A DNA stretch of 64,000 nucleotides, taken from Linyphia triangularis (Eukaryota > Arthropoda > Arachnida > Araneae > Linyphiidae). The notes under the pieces are model-generated. The model did not search any database. It had not been told where the DNA came from and worked only from the letters and a program-made list of their open reading frames with translations. Positions within the stretch are counted from its first letter, which is position 1. Each line of letters begins with the position of its first letter. Of this stretch, positions 42,034 through 52,080 are shown one piece after another. The stretch is from contig OZ021727.1 of assembly GCA_963978545.1 (NCBI GenBank), positions 13,891,243 through 13,955,242 of the forward strand. The letters are read 5' to 3'. The translations under genes and the position numbers were made by a program.

Positions 42034-42309
42034 GATGCAGTTAAAACTGTTTTTGAGCTCAAATATGTAATCTCTATTTTCACAATTACAAAACAACATC
42101 TGAAAGAGATATATTTTATCGTGAAAGATGAGTTTGAAGATAGGTATAGGAAAAAATACCTCATAAATAAGGGTTGGGAGTCATTTTATTTTCTGCCAGG
42201 TGTATGGCCGGTTAAGAAGAGTTATCAGCCATCGAACTCATTCGATTACTCTTTGATAAATAACAATTTTAATCGGACAGTTTGGAAAGAAATTTGTCGG
42301 TGTCATTGA
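42034..42309 (+). CDS. Possible terminal exon, unknown protein
   Basis: An open frame of about 96 codons (from 42019) without needing an ATG ends at TGA (42307-42309). An acceptor-like TACATCACAG ends at 42033. Composition is natural and aromatic-rich: 'AVKTVFELKYVISIFTITKQ', then 'KDEFEDRYRKKYLINKGWES', then 'FYFLPGVWPVKKSYQPSNSF', ending 'RTVWKEICRCH'. Length in such AT-rich DNA is unusual for a random frame. No family recognised and no partner exon identified. Confidence 0.3.
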   Translation, partial: DAVKTVFELKYVISIFTITKQHLKEIYFIVKDEFEDRYRKKYLINKGWESFYFLPGVWPVKKSYQPSNSFDYSLINNNFNRTVWKEICRCH

Positions 42310-42436
42310 AACTAGAATTTTTTTTTTTACTGTCACGGTTGTTATCTTAAAGGCAGGTATTTAGTACACTGTAACGGTGATTTGCTAAATACAGGAGTCT
42401 TTTTAAATCCTTTATAATAATTTCGATTCTGTTTGT

Positions 42437-42615
42437 GCCGACCAAAAGGTATAGTGGTTAGTATGCTAGCTTCTAGACCGCGAGGTTGCGGGTTCCGAGT
42501 CCCGTGTTAGCCAAGGGTGTTTGTAAATGTATGTTAACTTGTCTAATGACAAATGTTTCGGCGCATTATAGCTCTCGTGTTCCAGACGGCGCCAGATAAT
42601 CTGAAAACAACCAAC
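42437..42615 (+). mobile_element. SINE-A copy 3
   Basis: Complete copy flanked by the 13-bp duplication CGATTCTGTTTGT (42424-42436 and 42616-42628). Inserted at the edge of a family F repeat, whose sequence resumes directly after ('CGATGGAAGGCGG'). Confidence 0.93.
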
Positions 42616-42628
42616 CGATTCTGTTTGT

Positions 42629-42980
42629 CGATGGAAGGCGGAATCTTTGCGGAGGCCTAATTTTGAGGCTGTTACTGTCACTAAAAGGTTGCTTTTACGG
42701 AATACTAATAACAAAAAAACTTGCCGTCATTCACAATCGCGTAAAATAGCAAGATTGAACCGATCATTGTTGAAACTCTTTCCCGTTGCCAAATTTTTTT
42801 TAATAAATAAACTCTAAAATTACTTTAATCAGAATAAGTAAAAGATATTGTAATGCGAGATTCACGTTCATTTTTAATAAATAAATTTTGAAACGTAGTT
42901 TGCCGCACATTTTGCTGATAGAAATGTTTTCGATATCGGGACTGTGTTAATGAATATAAAAATTGACAATGCATGTAAAT
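42629..42980 (+). repeat. Repeat family F, copy 2
   Basis: Collinear with 2757-3190 except for a deletion of the 'TTGGCAGATAGATACG' segment. Confidence 0.65.
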
Positions 42981-43179
42981 GATTTTTTAAAAACTGTTTT
43001 TATGGGTTATATCATTCATACTTTAGTTGCTTATGGAAGGATATGTATGGAAGATGAAGGAATCTGACGTTACAAAATTCAAAACTCTAAAATCTACTTT
43101 TTTGCAACTAGACAGTGGTTGTAGAACTGTATTTTGAAATAGAATTATTTCTAAATAAGCTGTCAAGCAACGCATTTAT

Positions 43180-43234
43180 GGTTGGTTGGTTTTATTTCTG
43201 GCGCAAGAGGTTCACGTGGTCCATACTGCGCCGT
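43180..43234 (-). mobile_element. 55-bp tail-only retroposon
   Basis: Minus-strand 'GGCGCAGTATGGACCACGTG' through 'GCGCCAGAAAT' to a CCAACCAACC tail. Flanked by CAACGCATTTAT (43168-43179) and CAACACATTTAC (43235-43246), a 12-bp duplication with two changes. Confidence 0.8.
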
Positions 43235-43554
43235 CAACACATTTACGAATCTGAATTTCAGTTTAAAATTTATTTTTTAAAAGCAAATCGGAAAATTGGC
43301 TTTATCATCACCACTATCAAACAGTTACAAACTACTAAAAGCAATCTACTGTAGTTTTTATAATTACAATTAGAAATCCCCACTCAAGCAATTCTCCGCC
43401 AACATACTATATCAAAACTGATTTGTTCCCAACCGAATTCACTTGAGTTTTAGTATGTATAGAAAATTTATTTAGTTACAGAAAACAATATTCCACCTTA
43501 CAATTTAAAAAAAAAAAAATATTATTTAAAAACTGCAGTGGAGTTGAGGGTAAA

Positions 43555-43745
43555 CTTCTCTCTGATGGCTCTAGGGTTAGTGCTCTGGCTTCGCATGCCG
43601 AAGGTGCCGGTTTCGAATCCTAGGTTAGGCAATTAGGCATGCATGATCGTTGTGGTTTGGAATTCACGTTAAGCTATATGTCCCAGCCTGATTAACCGTT
43701 ATTGTGCAAAAAATAGGTAATTGAGCGTACAAACCAACCATCTTT
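43555..43745 (+). mobile_element. SINE-C, tRNA-derived
   Basis: Head with 'GGCTCTAGGGTTAGTGCTC' (A-box) and 'CCGGTTTCGAATCC' (B-box). The body has 'GTTGTGGTTTGGAATTCACG' and 'GTCCCAGCCTGATTAACCG'; the tail is ACAAACCAACCA. No target duplication found, and it is more diverged than SINE-A. Shares the CCAACC tail type. Confidence 0.78.
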
Positions 43746-43883
43746 TCAAAATAGAATTGGAGTAACTAAATATAACATTGAGTTTCTTGATGGCTCAGAA
43801 GTAAGTAATTTGCCTAGCTGAGGACTTACACCACATTACGTCGACGAAACACCTCCCGGAAAGCATTCTCCTATCAATATCAG

Positions 43884-43948
43884 TGATGCAGTTTGGCCCT
43901 TGTGTTGGTGTGTTGCCTTTGCGCATAATAAATAGGAAAAACAACCAA
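43884..43948 (+). mobile_element. 65-bp tail-only retroposon
   Basis: 'TGATGCAGTTTGGCCCTTGT' to 'GGAAAAACAACCAA' is bounded by a perfect 14-bp duplication CCTATCAATATCAG (43870-43883 and 43949-43962). Shares the tail but has a different, GCGCA-containing core. Confidence 0.85.
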
Positions 43949-44030
43949 CCTATCAATATCAGACAACTAATTTGTAAAGTACGGTCGTTGCATTGCATGT
44001 TCGGAGTACGAATCTTACGCTAACTTTTCG

Positions 44031-44343
44031 TCATGAAAATCCAATGCGACCAACAAAACAATATTGAGCGAATGATTTTCTGACCGACTCAATTTCAAAT
44101 ATCATTATCTTCCCAAAAACAGAGTAGCAACAACCAACGTGGCAGATTAAAGTGAGACAAACATGCCCCACCTGTTTGTTTTTTTGACTCGGTCTCTGAT
44201 GTATTTCCGACGTCAAATACATCAGTCGGTTTCTCTCTTGTTTCCCAGAGATAAGGCATCCGAGGTCAAAAAGCGCTTCTGTTGGCATTTCAATGAGGCT
44301 GAAACCCAATGTTAATGTCACACCAATTTCGGCCATGACGTCA
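44031..44343 (-). CDS. Possible initial exon next to a CRE
   Basis: The minus frame starts at ATG (44336) in strong context (GTCATGG). The ATG overlaps a perfect CRE TGACGTCA (44336-44343). It reads MAEIGVTLTLGFSLIEMPTE, then 'ALFDLGCLISGKQERNRLMY', 'LTSEIHQRPSQ', to a donor-like AAACAG/GTGGGG near 44173. The sequence looks protein-like to that point and less so afterwards. A TSS upstream would lie in the CRE-flanking DNA. No family recognised. A short direct repeat (AGGTCAAAAAGCG at 44256 and 44394) also covers the area, so transposon origin is possible. Confidence 0.25.
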
Positions 44344-44599
44344 AGGGAGCGAATCGTTGGAAATTTGCCTGAATCATCCGCACGAAGATATTCAGGTCAA
44401 AAAGCGTCTATGTTTTGTTGATCAAATTGATTCATGTATTTAACCCTGGATTATTATCTTTTCCTGGAAGGAATGTTCTCTAGTAGTCTTCAGACTGCTC
44501 GTTGGCTGGTTTTTCTTGACGCTATTGCTATAAACGAGGGCTACATCGTAAATAAACACAGTTACAATATGATTTCAAATTGATTACGGAAGTTTTGGT

Positions 44600-44784
44600 T
44601 AGTTGGTTGGTTGTTTTCAGATTATCTGGCGCCGTCAGCAACACGAGGGCTATAATGCGCCGAAACATTCGTCATTAGACAAGCCAGCATACATTTACAA
44701 ACACCCATGCCTAACACGGGACTCGAACCCGCAACCTCGCGGTCTAGAAGCTAGCACGCTAACCACTATACCGTTTGGTCGGCT
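44600..44784 (-). mobile_element. SINE-A copy 4
   Basis: Complete minus-strand copy with a 12-bp duplication GGAAGTTTTGGT (44588-44599 and 44785-44796). Confidence 0.93.
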
Positions 44785-44796
44785 GGAAGTTTTGGT

Positions 44797-45184
44797 GTTG
44801 TGTATATCCAAAAACATACGGGGTACACAAAGAAAGGGTCCATTGGGTTGTGACCCCGATTGACAGACCTAAATGGAACATTTCCCCAATCACAAGAAAG
44901 GCCAAAAATATTTCTTCAATTCTTGTGACATTTTTATTATACATCGTCAGTATGCAAATAATTTTAAATTTTGTTCAGTGGCAATTCAGTCTTTTATAAA
45001 ATTTATAATTAGAAATTTTATAGTCTTCAGTTTTGTTGTTGATTTCATTCTATTATCTTTAAATTTATAAACACAAAGTTGCAAATATTTTCAACCCGTA
45101 TTTCGGCTGTTATTGTGTTTTTGTCTTGTAAATATTACATTAGGTTATAAGGCGGTGAAGGATTTACTATCACTCTTAATACCA
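44797..45184. other. AT-rich spacer
   Basis: Nothing recognised. Confidence 0.35.
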
Positions 45185-45502
45185 CCCAGTAGCAACCCTG
45201 ACCAATCTCGATATGGACCGTTATAGAATGGCCGTTACTATGGATCTTGATCAATCTCGCCCAGTGCTGGGTATATACTGGAAGTTTTTAAATCTTGATT
45301 CGGAGTTTTAAAATTCAAATATAGTATTATAAGAAAAGAAAGAGAGGTAAAAAATGTTTTATAGTGTTTTTGAAACGTTTATTTTTTTTAAAAAAAATCG
45401 TGTATTTTGGAATGATGCTCGAGTTTTGTCATCGACTGACCAATCTTCCCAGAACCCCTGTTTCTGATATTGGTCAATATCATTGTGCTACCCGAGACAA
45501 AA
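45185..45502. mobile_element. MITE-K, longer copy
   Basis: Ends 'CACCCAGTAGCA' and, reverse complemented from the right, 'CTCGGGTAGCAC'. Subterminal 'GACCAATCTCGATATGG' and 'GACCAATCTTCCCAGAACCC' blocks match 32020-32192. Interior AT-rich. Confidence 0.55.
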
Positions 45503-45698
45503 TCTAAAAAAGATATGGGAAACTATACCCCATATTTTTTTAAAATTAATATTCGATACATTTGTGTAAAATAGAAAATTCACAAAACTGAATACTTTCT
45601 AGGAAAAATTTATTTTTTAAAGCATATGTTAGCTGCGAAACAAAATAATTTATTTCATTTCAATTAAAAAAAAATCTTCCAATGACATCGTCAAAAAT

Positions 45699-45736
<38 letters not shown>

Positions 45737-45987
45737 GAAGTTCATTCAAATACAAATATAAATTTTAAGACCAACAACAGGCTCAAGGCCCAACAGGGTT
45801 GGTCGAGTAAATATATATATACACATCGAATCTATTTTAAAGTTAAGGTGGAAAAAAATTGACTTTTTAAAGGTAATCGTAAAGAGATCAAAAAGAAATT
45901 GTTCATAAAAAAAAGTCTTTCAGAAATTGTTAGTCAAAAAAGTCGTGTCAGGAATTGTTTGCCAAAATGGAATTTAAAAAAAAAGTT

Positions 45988-46022
<35 letters not shown>

Positions 46023-46044
46023 TGCCAGTAATTGTTTGTTTTCT
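45503..46044. other. AT-rich spacer with long poly(T) and poly(A)
   Basis: Poly(T) of about 33 at 45700-45733 and poly(A) of about 29 at 45992-46020. Short repeats of 'GGAATTGTTTGCCAAAATGG'-like sequence between them. Confidence 0.5.
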
Positions 46045-46049
46045 CACAA

Positions 46050-46121
46050 TGAAATTTGGAAAGAAAATCAGACGAAACGGTCGTTTCGCCGCCAACCTTA
46101 AAAAAGGCAGAAACGACAGTA
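46050..46121 (+). CDS. Weak candidate initial exon
   Basis: An ATG in arthropod-like context (TCACAATG) opens 24 basic codons: MKFGKKIRRNGRFAANLKKG + RND. It ends at a perfect donor (GACA/GTAAGTAT). The 72-base segment is richer in CpG than its flanks. Without the splice the frame runs 19 more codons to a stop. Chance is quite possible. Confidence 0.18.
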
Positions 46122-46179
46122 AGTATCTATTCTCTGCACAACTTCCAGCGAAAAAGCCGAAATTGACTATTTTCTAGCG

Positions 46180-46900
46180 CGCTTACGAAACTTCACATAA
46201 TTATACAAAAAATACCATAGATTCGTCTCGGTGATATCTTTCAAAGAAAAAAAAATGAGTACCTAGGACAAAAGACAACGAAGAAAAAAAATATTGAAAA
46301 TTCCAAAACGAAATAAAAAAAACGAGTTCTAGCCCGATTTTGATGTAAAAATTTAGACAAACGTACAGCCCTAACTAATCTATAGATCTTCAAACGGATT
46401 GAATTATAGGATGCGGAATGTTTCAACTTAAAATCCTACGCTGGTTTGAACTTCATTAAATAATTCTTTCTATTTTTAATTAATTTAAAACCACTTTTTT
46501 TCATTTCATAATTTGGCGCCAGATAAAGGCGATCAGCTTGTAATTGAGGTTCAGATATATATGCCAAAAGTTGCCAATCAGGTTTGCTATCATTTGGAAG
46601 TTAGTTTTTCCGACATGTTAGGCTTAAGTGAGTTTTAACGTAATGTTAAAGTATAGGAGAACGAATTGGACTATAATTATATGGCTTATAACATCTTTAA
46701 AATTTAAATAATTTAGTTTTTGAAAAGACAGAATTAAAGAGAAATATTTGTTCTTTAAGTTGCATGTGTTATTTGAACTGTATGACAATTTAGAGAGAGT
46801 TAACTTTCAAAAACATTTTAATTTCGGGAAATCTCCATTGAAAAATGAAAACAATCACATTTTGTTACAAGATACTATGGGCAAAGTATAAATGTGGAGG
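46180..46900. other. AT-rich spacer
   Basis: No repeat or gene recognised. Confidence 0.35.
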
Positions 46901-46910
46901 TTATACGAGC

Positions 46911-46975
46911 TGACGTCACAGTCAACTCATTACAGAGGACTAAATGAACCACGCATTGCGATTGGCTAATGGAAT
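46911..46975 (+). promoter_or_regulatory. CRE plus CCAAT-box module
   Basis: TGACGTCAC near 46912 and the inverted CCAAT box GATTGGCTAA near 46960, about 45 bases apart. The same pair occurs near 50729-50765 and 57615-57685. Confidence 0.3.
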
Positions 46976-47249
46976 GTGCAAAAATTTCATTCTTTTTTAA
47001 AGATGTGTTGATTTTTACTTTCAGTTGTAAAATGAAATTGTAGAATCATATATCATCAAAATTGTAATTTCATAGTGAATTTTAAAATTGTTGTTAAGAA
47101 AATATTTTAAATTTTGTCAAATATCAATGGGTTATTATGTGAACCAAAATAATGCTTGGTATAATAAAAATAATTTATACTGCAATATTTATTAGACTGT
47201 AAAAAACTTGTAATATTTATTTGTAACAATTTATTAGTATAAACTTTCA

Positions 47250-47412
47250 ATGGGATGCACGCTCTGGCCTTGTAAGTTAAAGGTGCCGGATTTGATTCCT
47301 GTGTTAGGTGTGGATGTTCGTTGTGATTCGGAATCCACGTTAAGCTGTGGGTCCCGGACTGATTAGTCGTTATTATGCACCAAAATAGGTCGTTGTGCTT
47401 ACAAACTAACCA
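47250..47412 (+). mobile_element. SINE-C copy 2
   Basis: 'GGTGCCGGATTTGATTCC' (B-box), 'GTTCGTTGTGATTCGGAATC', 'GGTCCCGGACTGATTAG', tail 'ACAAACTAACCA'. 5' part of the head is shortened. Confidence 0.72.
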
Positions 47413-47559
47413 ATCGAGCTGAAACTTGGCAGACAGGATCTTTGTCAATGGCAACGTATTTCTTTAAGTTTTGGGAGTTGAGTTGCCATACACAAGTTTC
47501 TAGTACTCGTTCGTGGTAGATTTTGATGGTTACTGCCGTCCGCATTCAACCAATTTGTC

Positions 47560-47960
47560 AATTTTCAAGTAGATTTTGGCATGCAAGATATCATTGAACT
47601 CAACTTGAAGAATTATGAATATTTATGGTACCAGGTGTACAATAGGTGGTACTACTTCTGGTTTATCAATTTTGAAGATAAATATGGCATGTTGGGTGTC
47701 GTTAGACTTGTCTTGAAAAATTATGAATGTTTAAGGTACCAAGTATAGCATAGGTAGTACCACTTTTGGTTTATCATTTTCCAAGATAAATATGGCATGT
47801 TGGACTTTTGTTTTGATGAATTATGAATGTTTAAAGTACCAGGTATGCTATTGGTACCACTTTCGGTTTATCAATTTTAAAGATAATTATTGCATGTAAG
47901 GTATCGTCGAACTCAGTTTGAAGAATTATGAATATCCCTGGTACCAGGTTTACCATAGGG
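47560..47960 (+). repeat. Tandem repeat, about 100-108-bp unit, four copies
   Basis: 'AATTATGAAT' starts at 47611, 47719, 47819 and 47924, each followed by 'GGTACCAxGT' and 'GGTTTATCA' and preceded by 'GATAAATATGGCATGT'. 70-85 per cent identity. Confidence 0.85.
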
Positions 47961-48033
47961 GATAAATAGAAAAACGATGAAACGGACAAATTCAAAAAAG
48001 AGAAGTCGTCAGTGTTTAAAAAAAATTTATGAT

Positions 48034-48825
48034 ATCCCCCAAAAAAACACTTTTGAAAAGTAGAACCACAAACCCCAAAAACACAAAAAACTTTCTTACA
48101 ATAAAAAAATCATAAACATGATGAAAATGTTCAGCCACAAACACAGTGATATAAAAAAATGGCCAACCTCTGATTAGAACTCTCGGTTGTGACTCGCTTA
48201 CGAATGTATGCTTACTTAATTTATTTTTAACATTTAAGTTCCGCTCCCATAAAAATTTACGCTGCTTGAGGTTGGCGCCTGTCTTAATTACTAACCTTTA
48301 AAACCCCCCACACATAAAAACTTTCCAAAATGTATGTATCAACCAAACAAAAGCTTACCAGAAACACTTTAGTTTCCTACTTAAAAAATTCTTAATAACG
48401 ATTCAAATGCAAGCGTTTGAGCACAGTTTCTCTATACTATTTTGAAAATTACACGAGCATGAATATTTACACCACTTTGTATTTCCTACCCATCCAAATG
48501 AAATCATAAACTCAAATATTCGTGCAAACATCCATAAATTAGTTTAAACGTAAGCATTGTTAATATTCCTATGACGGGCGCCAACCTCAAGCAGCGTAAA
48601 TTTTTATGGGAGCGGAACTTAAATGTTAAAAATAAATTAAGTAAGCATACATTCGTAAGCGAGTCACAACCGAGAGTTCTAATCAGAGGTTGGCCATTTT
48701 TTTATATCACTGTGTTTGTGGCTGAAAATTTTCATCATGTTTATGATTTTTTTATTGTAAGAAAGTTTTTTGTGTTTTTGAGGTTGGTGGTTCTTCTACT
48801 TTTCAAAAGTGTTTTTTTGGGGGAT
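48034..48825. repeat. Near-perfect inverted repeat, 250-bp arms
   Basis: Left arm 48034-48283 and right arm 48573-48825 differ by about four substitutions and one 3-base indel, that is about 98 per cent identity. Outer ends are ATCCCCCAAAAAAACACTTT and complement; inner ends are GGTTGGCGCC. The 289-bp spacer is unique. No target duplication. The 85-codon frame 48571-48828 lies within one arm and has no recognised features. Confidence 0.95.
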
Positions 48826-49575
48826 TAGTTCTTCAAAAAAGATTTGGCAGAAATTATTTCTTCAAAAGGAATTCAAGGAAAAGGTTTTGAGTATGATGCA
48901 TTGAAAATTTCTTGAAATGGAGCGAAATTAAACTTCAGGACAAGAAAAAAAAATCCTTCAGGATAAGGGTGATTGTATTTTTTCTTTTATTTTTTAAAAA
49001 AAAAGAGAAGAGAGCCAAAAGTAGAAATCCACTTTCAACAACGTCAAATTTACTTCAAAAGGAAGAATGACGAATAAAATTTATTTCTCTTGTACGAAGG
49101 ATATGAAAACAAAGTCGAAATTCACAGCCCTTAAGGTACAAATACTAATTTGTCCAAATATTTAACTTGCTTTTCATTACAGCCGGCCGAAAAAAAAAAA
49201 AAAACTTGTTTAATATCACGTCAGCTGATCCTACTATTTGTATTCTGCAACGAGATAAAAGCTTATTTTATTAGTGAATTATGTAGGTTAGAAGATACAT
49301 TTTCTGTATTGATATTTGAGGCACACTCTACCACCAAGGACTCGAAGATGATAAGATACCGGTTGAAGAGGAAGGTATAGTGTTGCCAAAAATGCAGATG
49401 CAGATAATCTCCTTCCTTTTTATTGAAATTGCGCAATTACTAACAACTCTTGCGTACAGATTACATGTTAAAAATACTAAGTAGCGATATATTGGGTAAC
49501 TGATAGTTCTGTTTTTTTAAGATACTAAGTATCTCAAACGCCTGACGTATCTAGGATGGTCTTATAACGCAATCG
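48826..49575. other. AT-rich spacer
   Basis: A 76-codon plus frame (49150-49380) beside a poly(A) run has no recognised domain. Confidence 0.35.
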
Positions 49576-49935
49576 TTGAAAACTGTTGCGCATAGATTGC
49601 ACTCATCTTCGGTCAGTGCTAATTATGCTTTGAAATTTTTAAAGATGCGAGCTATCTTGGTCTTATATAACGCAACTGTTAACCCTTTGCACTCCAGGCC
49701 TATTTGGGCGGAGGGACTAGCAATTCGAAACGCTTTCTGCCATTTAAACACAGTCATTGGACTTGCATCGAATTTCCGCATCAAACCTAGTGGTCCTCTC
49801 TAGTTGCGGCATCAAATCATGTGGTGAGTGAGAGTCGCCTCTGGAGTGCAAAGGGACCATAGATTGTGCTTGACCATAGATTGCACTCATCTTCAGTTAG
49901 TGCTAATTATGCTTCGAAATTTTTAAAAATGCGAC
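49576..49935 (+). repeat. Direct duplication (about 70 bp) bracketing a MITE
   Basis: 'AGATTGCACTCATCTTCGGT' + 'CAGTGCTAATTATGCTT' at 49595 recurs at 49876 with few changes. The same duplicate pair also shares 'TCTTATA(TA)ACGCAA'. A piggyBac-like MITE lies between. Confidence 0.85.
49683..49855. mobile_element. piggyBac-like MITE, copy 1
   Basis: Ends CCCTTTGCACTCCAGG and complement CTCTGGAGTGCAAAGGG, with TTAA at the left (49679-49682). The right TTAA is mutated (ACCA). 173 bp. Copy 2 in reverse orientation is at 57257-57469. Confidence 0.82.
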
Positions 49936-50239
49936 TGGAACGTCAAAAGACGGACGACATGAACGAAATGCAATTTTTTAAAAAAAAAGTTAATAATTTA
50001 TTTAAACTAATAATAGGACGAACGTTCTACCGTTTAGCAAAAAGTTGGGATGTGGAATAAAATGTGCTTTCAAAAAGAGGATGACGTCATTCATGGTCGA
50101 AAAAATTGATAAAAACCGCAAAAAAAACAGGCGAAGAAATTATTTTTCCAACAAAATCCAATTTATGTTCCTTTCAGTTTTAGAAATATTTTGAAAATTT
50201 TATTTAGCAAAAATTAACAGTTGTTTCCTATCACTGTGG

Positions 50240-50421
50240 GCCGACCAAACGGTATAGTGGTAGAGTGCTAGCTTCTAGACCGCGAGGTTGCGGGTTCGAG
50301 TCCCGTGTTAGGCATGGGTGTTTGTAAATGTATGTTGGCTTGTCTAATGACGGAATGTTTCGGCGCATTATAGCCCTCGTGTTGCTGACGGCGCCAGATA
50401 ATCTGAATACAACCAACCAAC
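50240..50421 (+). mobile_element. SINE-A copy 5
   Basis: Complete copy with one base lost in the A-box (TAGTGGTAGAGTGC). 12-bp duplication CTATCACTGTGG (50228-50239 and 50422-50433). Confidence 0.94.
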
Positions 50422-50433
50422 CTATCACTGTGG

Positions 50434-51017
50434 ACTTTATTTGACGATTCCTTTGTAAAATAATCACTGATAAACGAACCTACTTCAAAATAGACTTGGG
50501 TCTAAAAAGGTAGAATAATTCACTCAATAAATACAATACCAAAGTCAAGCTGCTACAGGCACGATGACCAAAAAAGACACGTCCAGCCAAGAGAAATCAA
50601 TCTCTACATTTGTCGCTTACGAATTGTCACTGAATATTATTTTATTTTAGCAGCATCAAGGCTTCAAAATAATGCATTTTTTTCATAACCAGTTTTTTTC
50701 CTTCAATAATCTGTAACGGGCAAGATTACTGACGTCACATAGACTTAATTTTGATTGGTCAAGCAATGGAAATGGATTTTCTTATGACATGAGATCTACT
50801 AAACCAATTTGAACTGGTTTTGATTTATATATACGATACATATCAATCCAGATTTATTGGAAAAACAAATTTTTCGTTTAAGTAATAATTAATGTACATA
50901 TGGGTTCATATTTACATGTACGTTCTAACATATCAAATAACGGTGGCCATATGTATAAACTTGTGTTAATTAACCCAAACAAATTTCATGTCCCTTTTAG
51001 AATTTTACTTAATTTAA
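50434..51017. other. Spacer with a CRE/CCAAT pair
   Basis: TGACGTCACA near 50729 and GATTGGTCAA near 50753, 20-odd bases apart; otherwise nothing recognised. Confidence 0.3.
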
Positions 51018-51266
51018 TATGGTAAAATATTTATCCGTCTAATATTTACCAAGAGGCTACCAGACGATGGCGGGCCATCTGTAAATAAAAATAATGTCAA
51101 AGATAATAATTCTATCTGCGGTGAAGACAGTGTATGTTTTAAGAAACTGACCGATAATGAGCCAGAACCCGTTGAAATATATTGTTCTCTTTTTAAAAAG
51201 TATGCATACCTTAAAAGCGATGGACGAAATCCGTTTGTCGCAAGTAAGGGTGGTAACAGAAGTTAG
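51018..51266 (+). CDS. Possible exon, unknown protein
   Basis: 83 open codons to a TAG (51264-51266), preceded by an acceptor-like TCATGTCCCTTTTAG (ending 51000) just upstream of the open frame. The section from 51048 is distinctly protein-like: 'TKRLPDDGGPSVNKNNVKDN', then 'NSICGEDSVCFKKLTDNEPE', then 'PVEIYCSLFKKYAYLKSDGR', then 'NPFVASKG'. A good donor, CGCAA/GTAAGG, at 51244 would remove the last seven codons. Family not recognised; no ATG, so it would be an internal or last exon, or a transposon-derived fragment. Confidence 0.35.
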   Translation, partial: YGKIFIRLIFTKRLPDDGGPSVNKNNVKDNNSICGEDSVCFKKLTDNEPEPVEIYCSLFKKYAYLKSDGRNPFVASKGGNRS

Positions 51267-51639
51267 TTGCTTATTAATTAATTATCCAGCTAACAAGGAA
51301 ACGTCTTAAGCTTTTGTTCGATTCATTTGACTTGACAGGCACAGCAAAAGCTTTTTGTCGCCCCACCCTGCCAACTATTTGTAAGTCTTTGAATGTATGT
51401 TGTTTTGTAGCAGAAAATTTTGTATTTTTCGTCCATCCGTCAGAATGGTGTTGTTCATCACTTTGCTGTCGCATAAATGAATTTATTTATAAGATTATTC
51501 TGATTTTTTAAATGTTTATCCATGAAGCACATTGCGCCCGAGTATTTATTAATAGAGCGCCAATGGAAGGCCCAAAGAACGATTGGAGTTTCATTGCACA
51601 ATATTATCGGTGTTATTTTTTCAGTATTATCAAGGTTAT
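51267..51639. other. Spacer
   Basis: Overlapping 65-90-codon frames on both strands (51274-51730) without recognised motifs. Confidence 0.3.
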
Positions 51640-52080
51640 AAGATCCGTAGTGGGACATATTGGGACATAAAATTGGCCGAATAATTTTAGATTTATGGCT
51701 GCCCAAGTTTCCAATATAATCATTAAACAAATTTTAATAATTTTAATGATAAAATTATTTCAATAATTTATTTTAATTATTAAATATTTCTAATAATTAA
51801 TATATTTTATTATTTAAATTTTATATTTCAATAATATTTTCATTAAATAATTTGATTTATTAATTGATTTTAATGGTGGAACTGTATTAATAATAAGTTT
51901 TAATTCTATACTAAATTTTCAATTATTTATACATCTTTCGTGTGAATTTAGTTACCATAAACCATTGATAGTTTGTCGTAAAAACTAAAAAAAATATTGC
52001 GAAATGTCCAGGTACTTACCAGACCGGCCCATTTTTTACAGACACCAACCGGCCCGATGATTGCACCGGACAACCCTATG
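51640..52080 (-). repeat. Repeat family I, copy C
   Basis: Reverse-complement order: 'GGACATAAAATTGGCCG' at the left end, 'GGCCCATTTTTTACAGACAC' at the right. The interior is AT-diverged. Confidence 0.6.
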
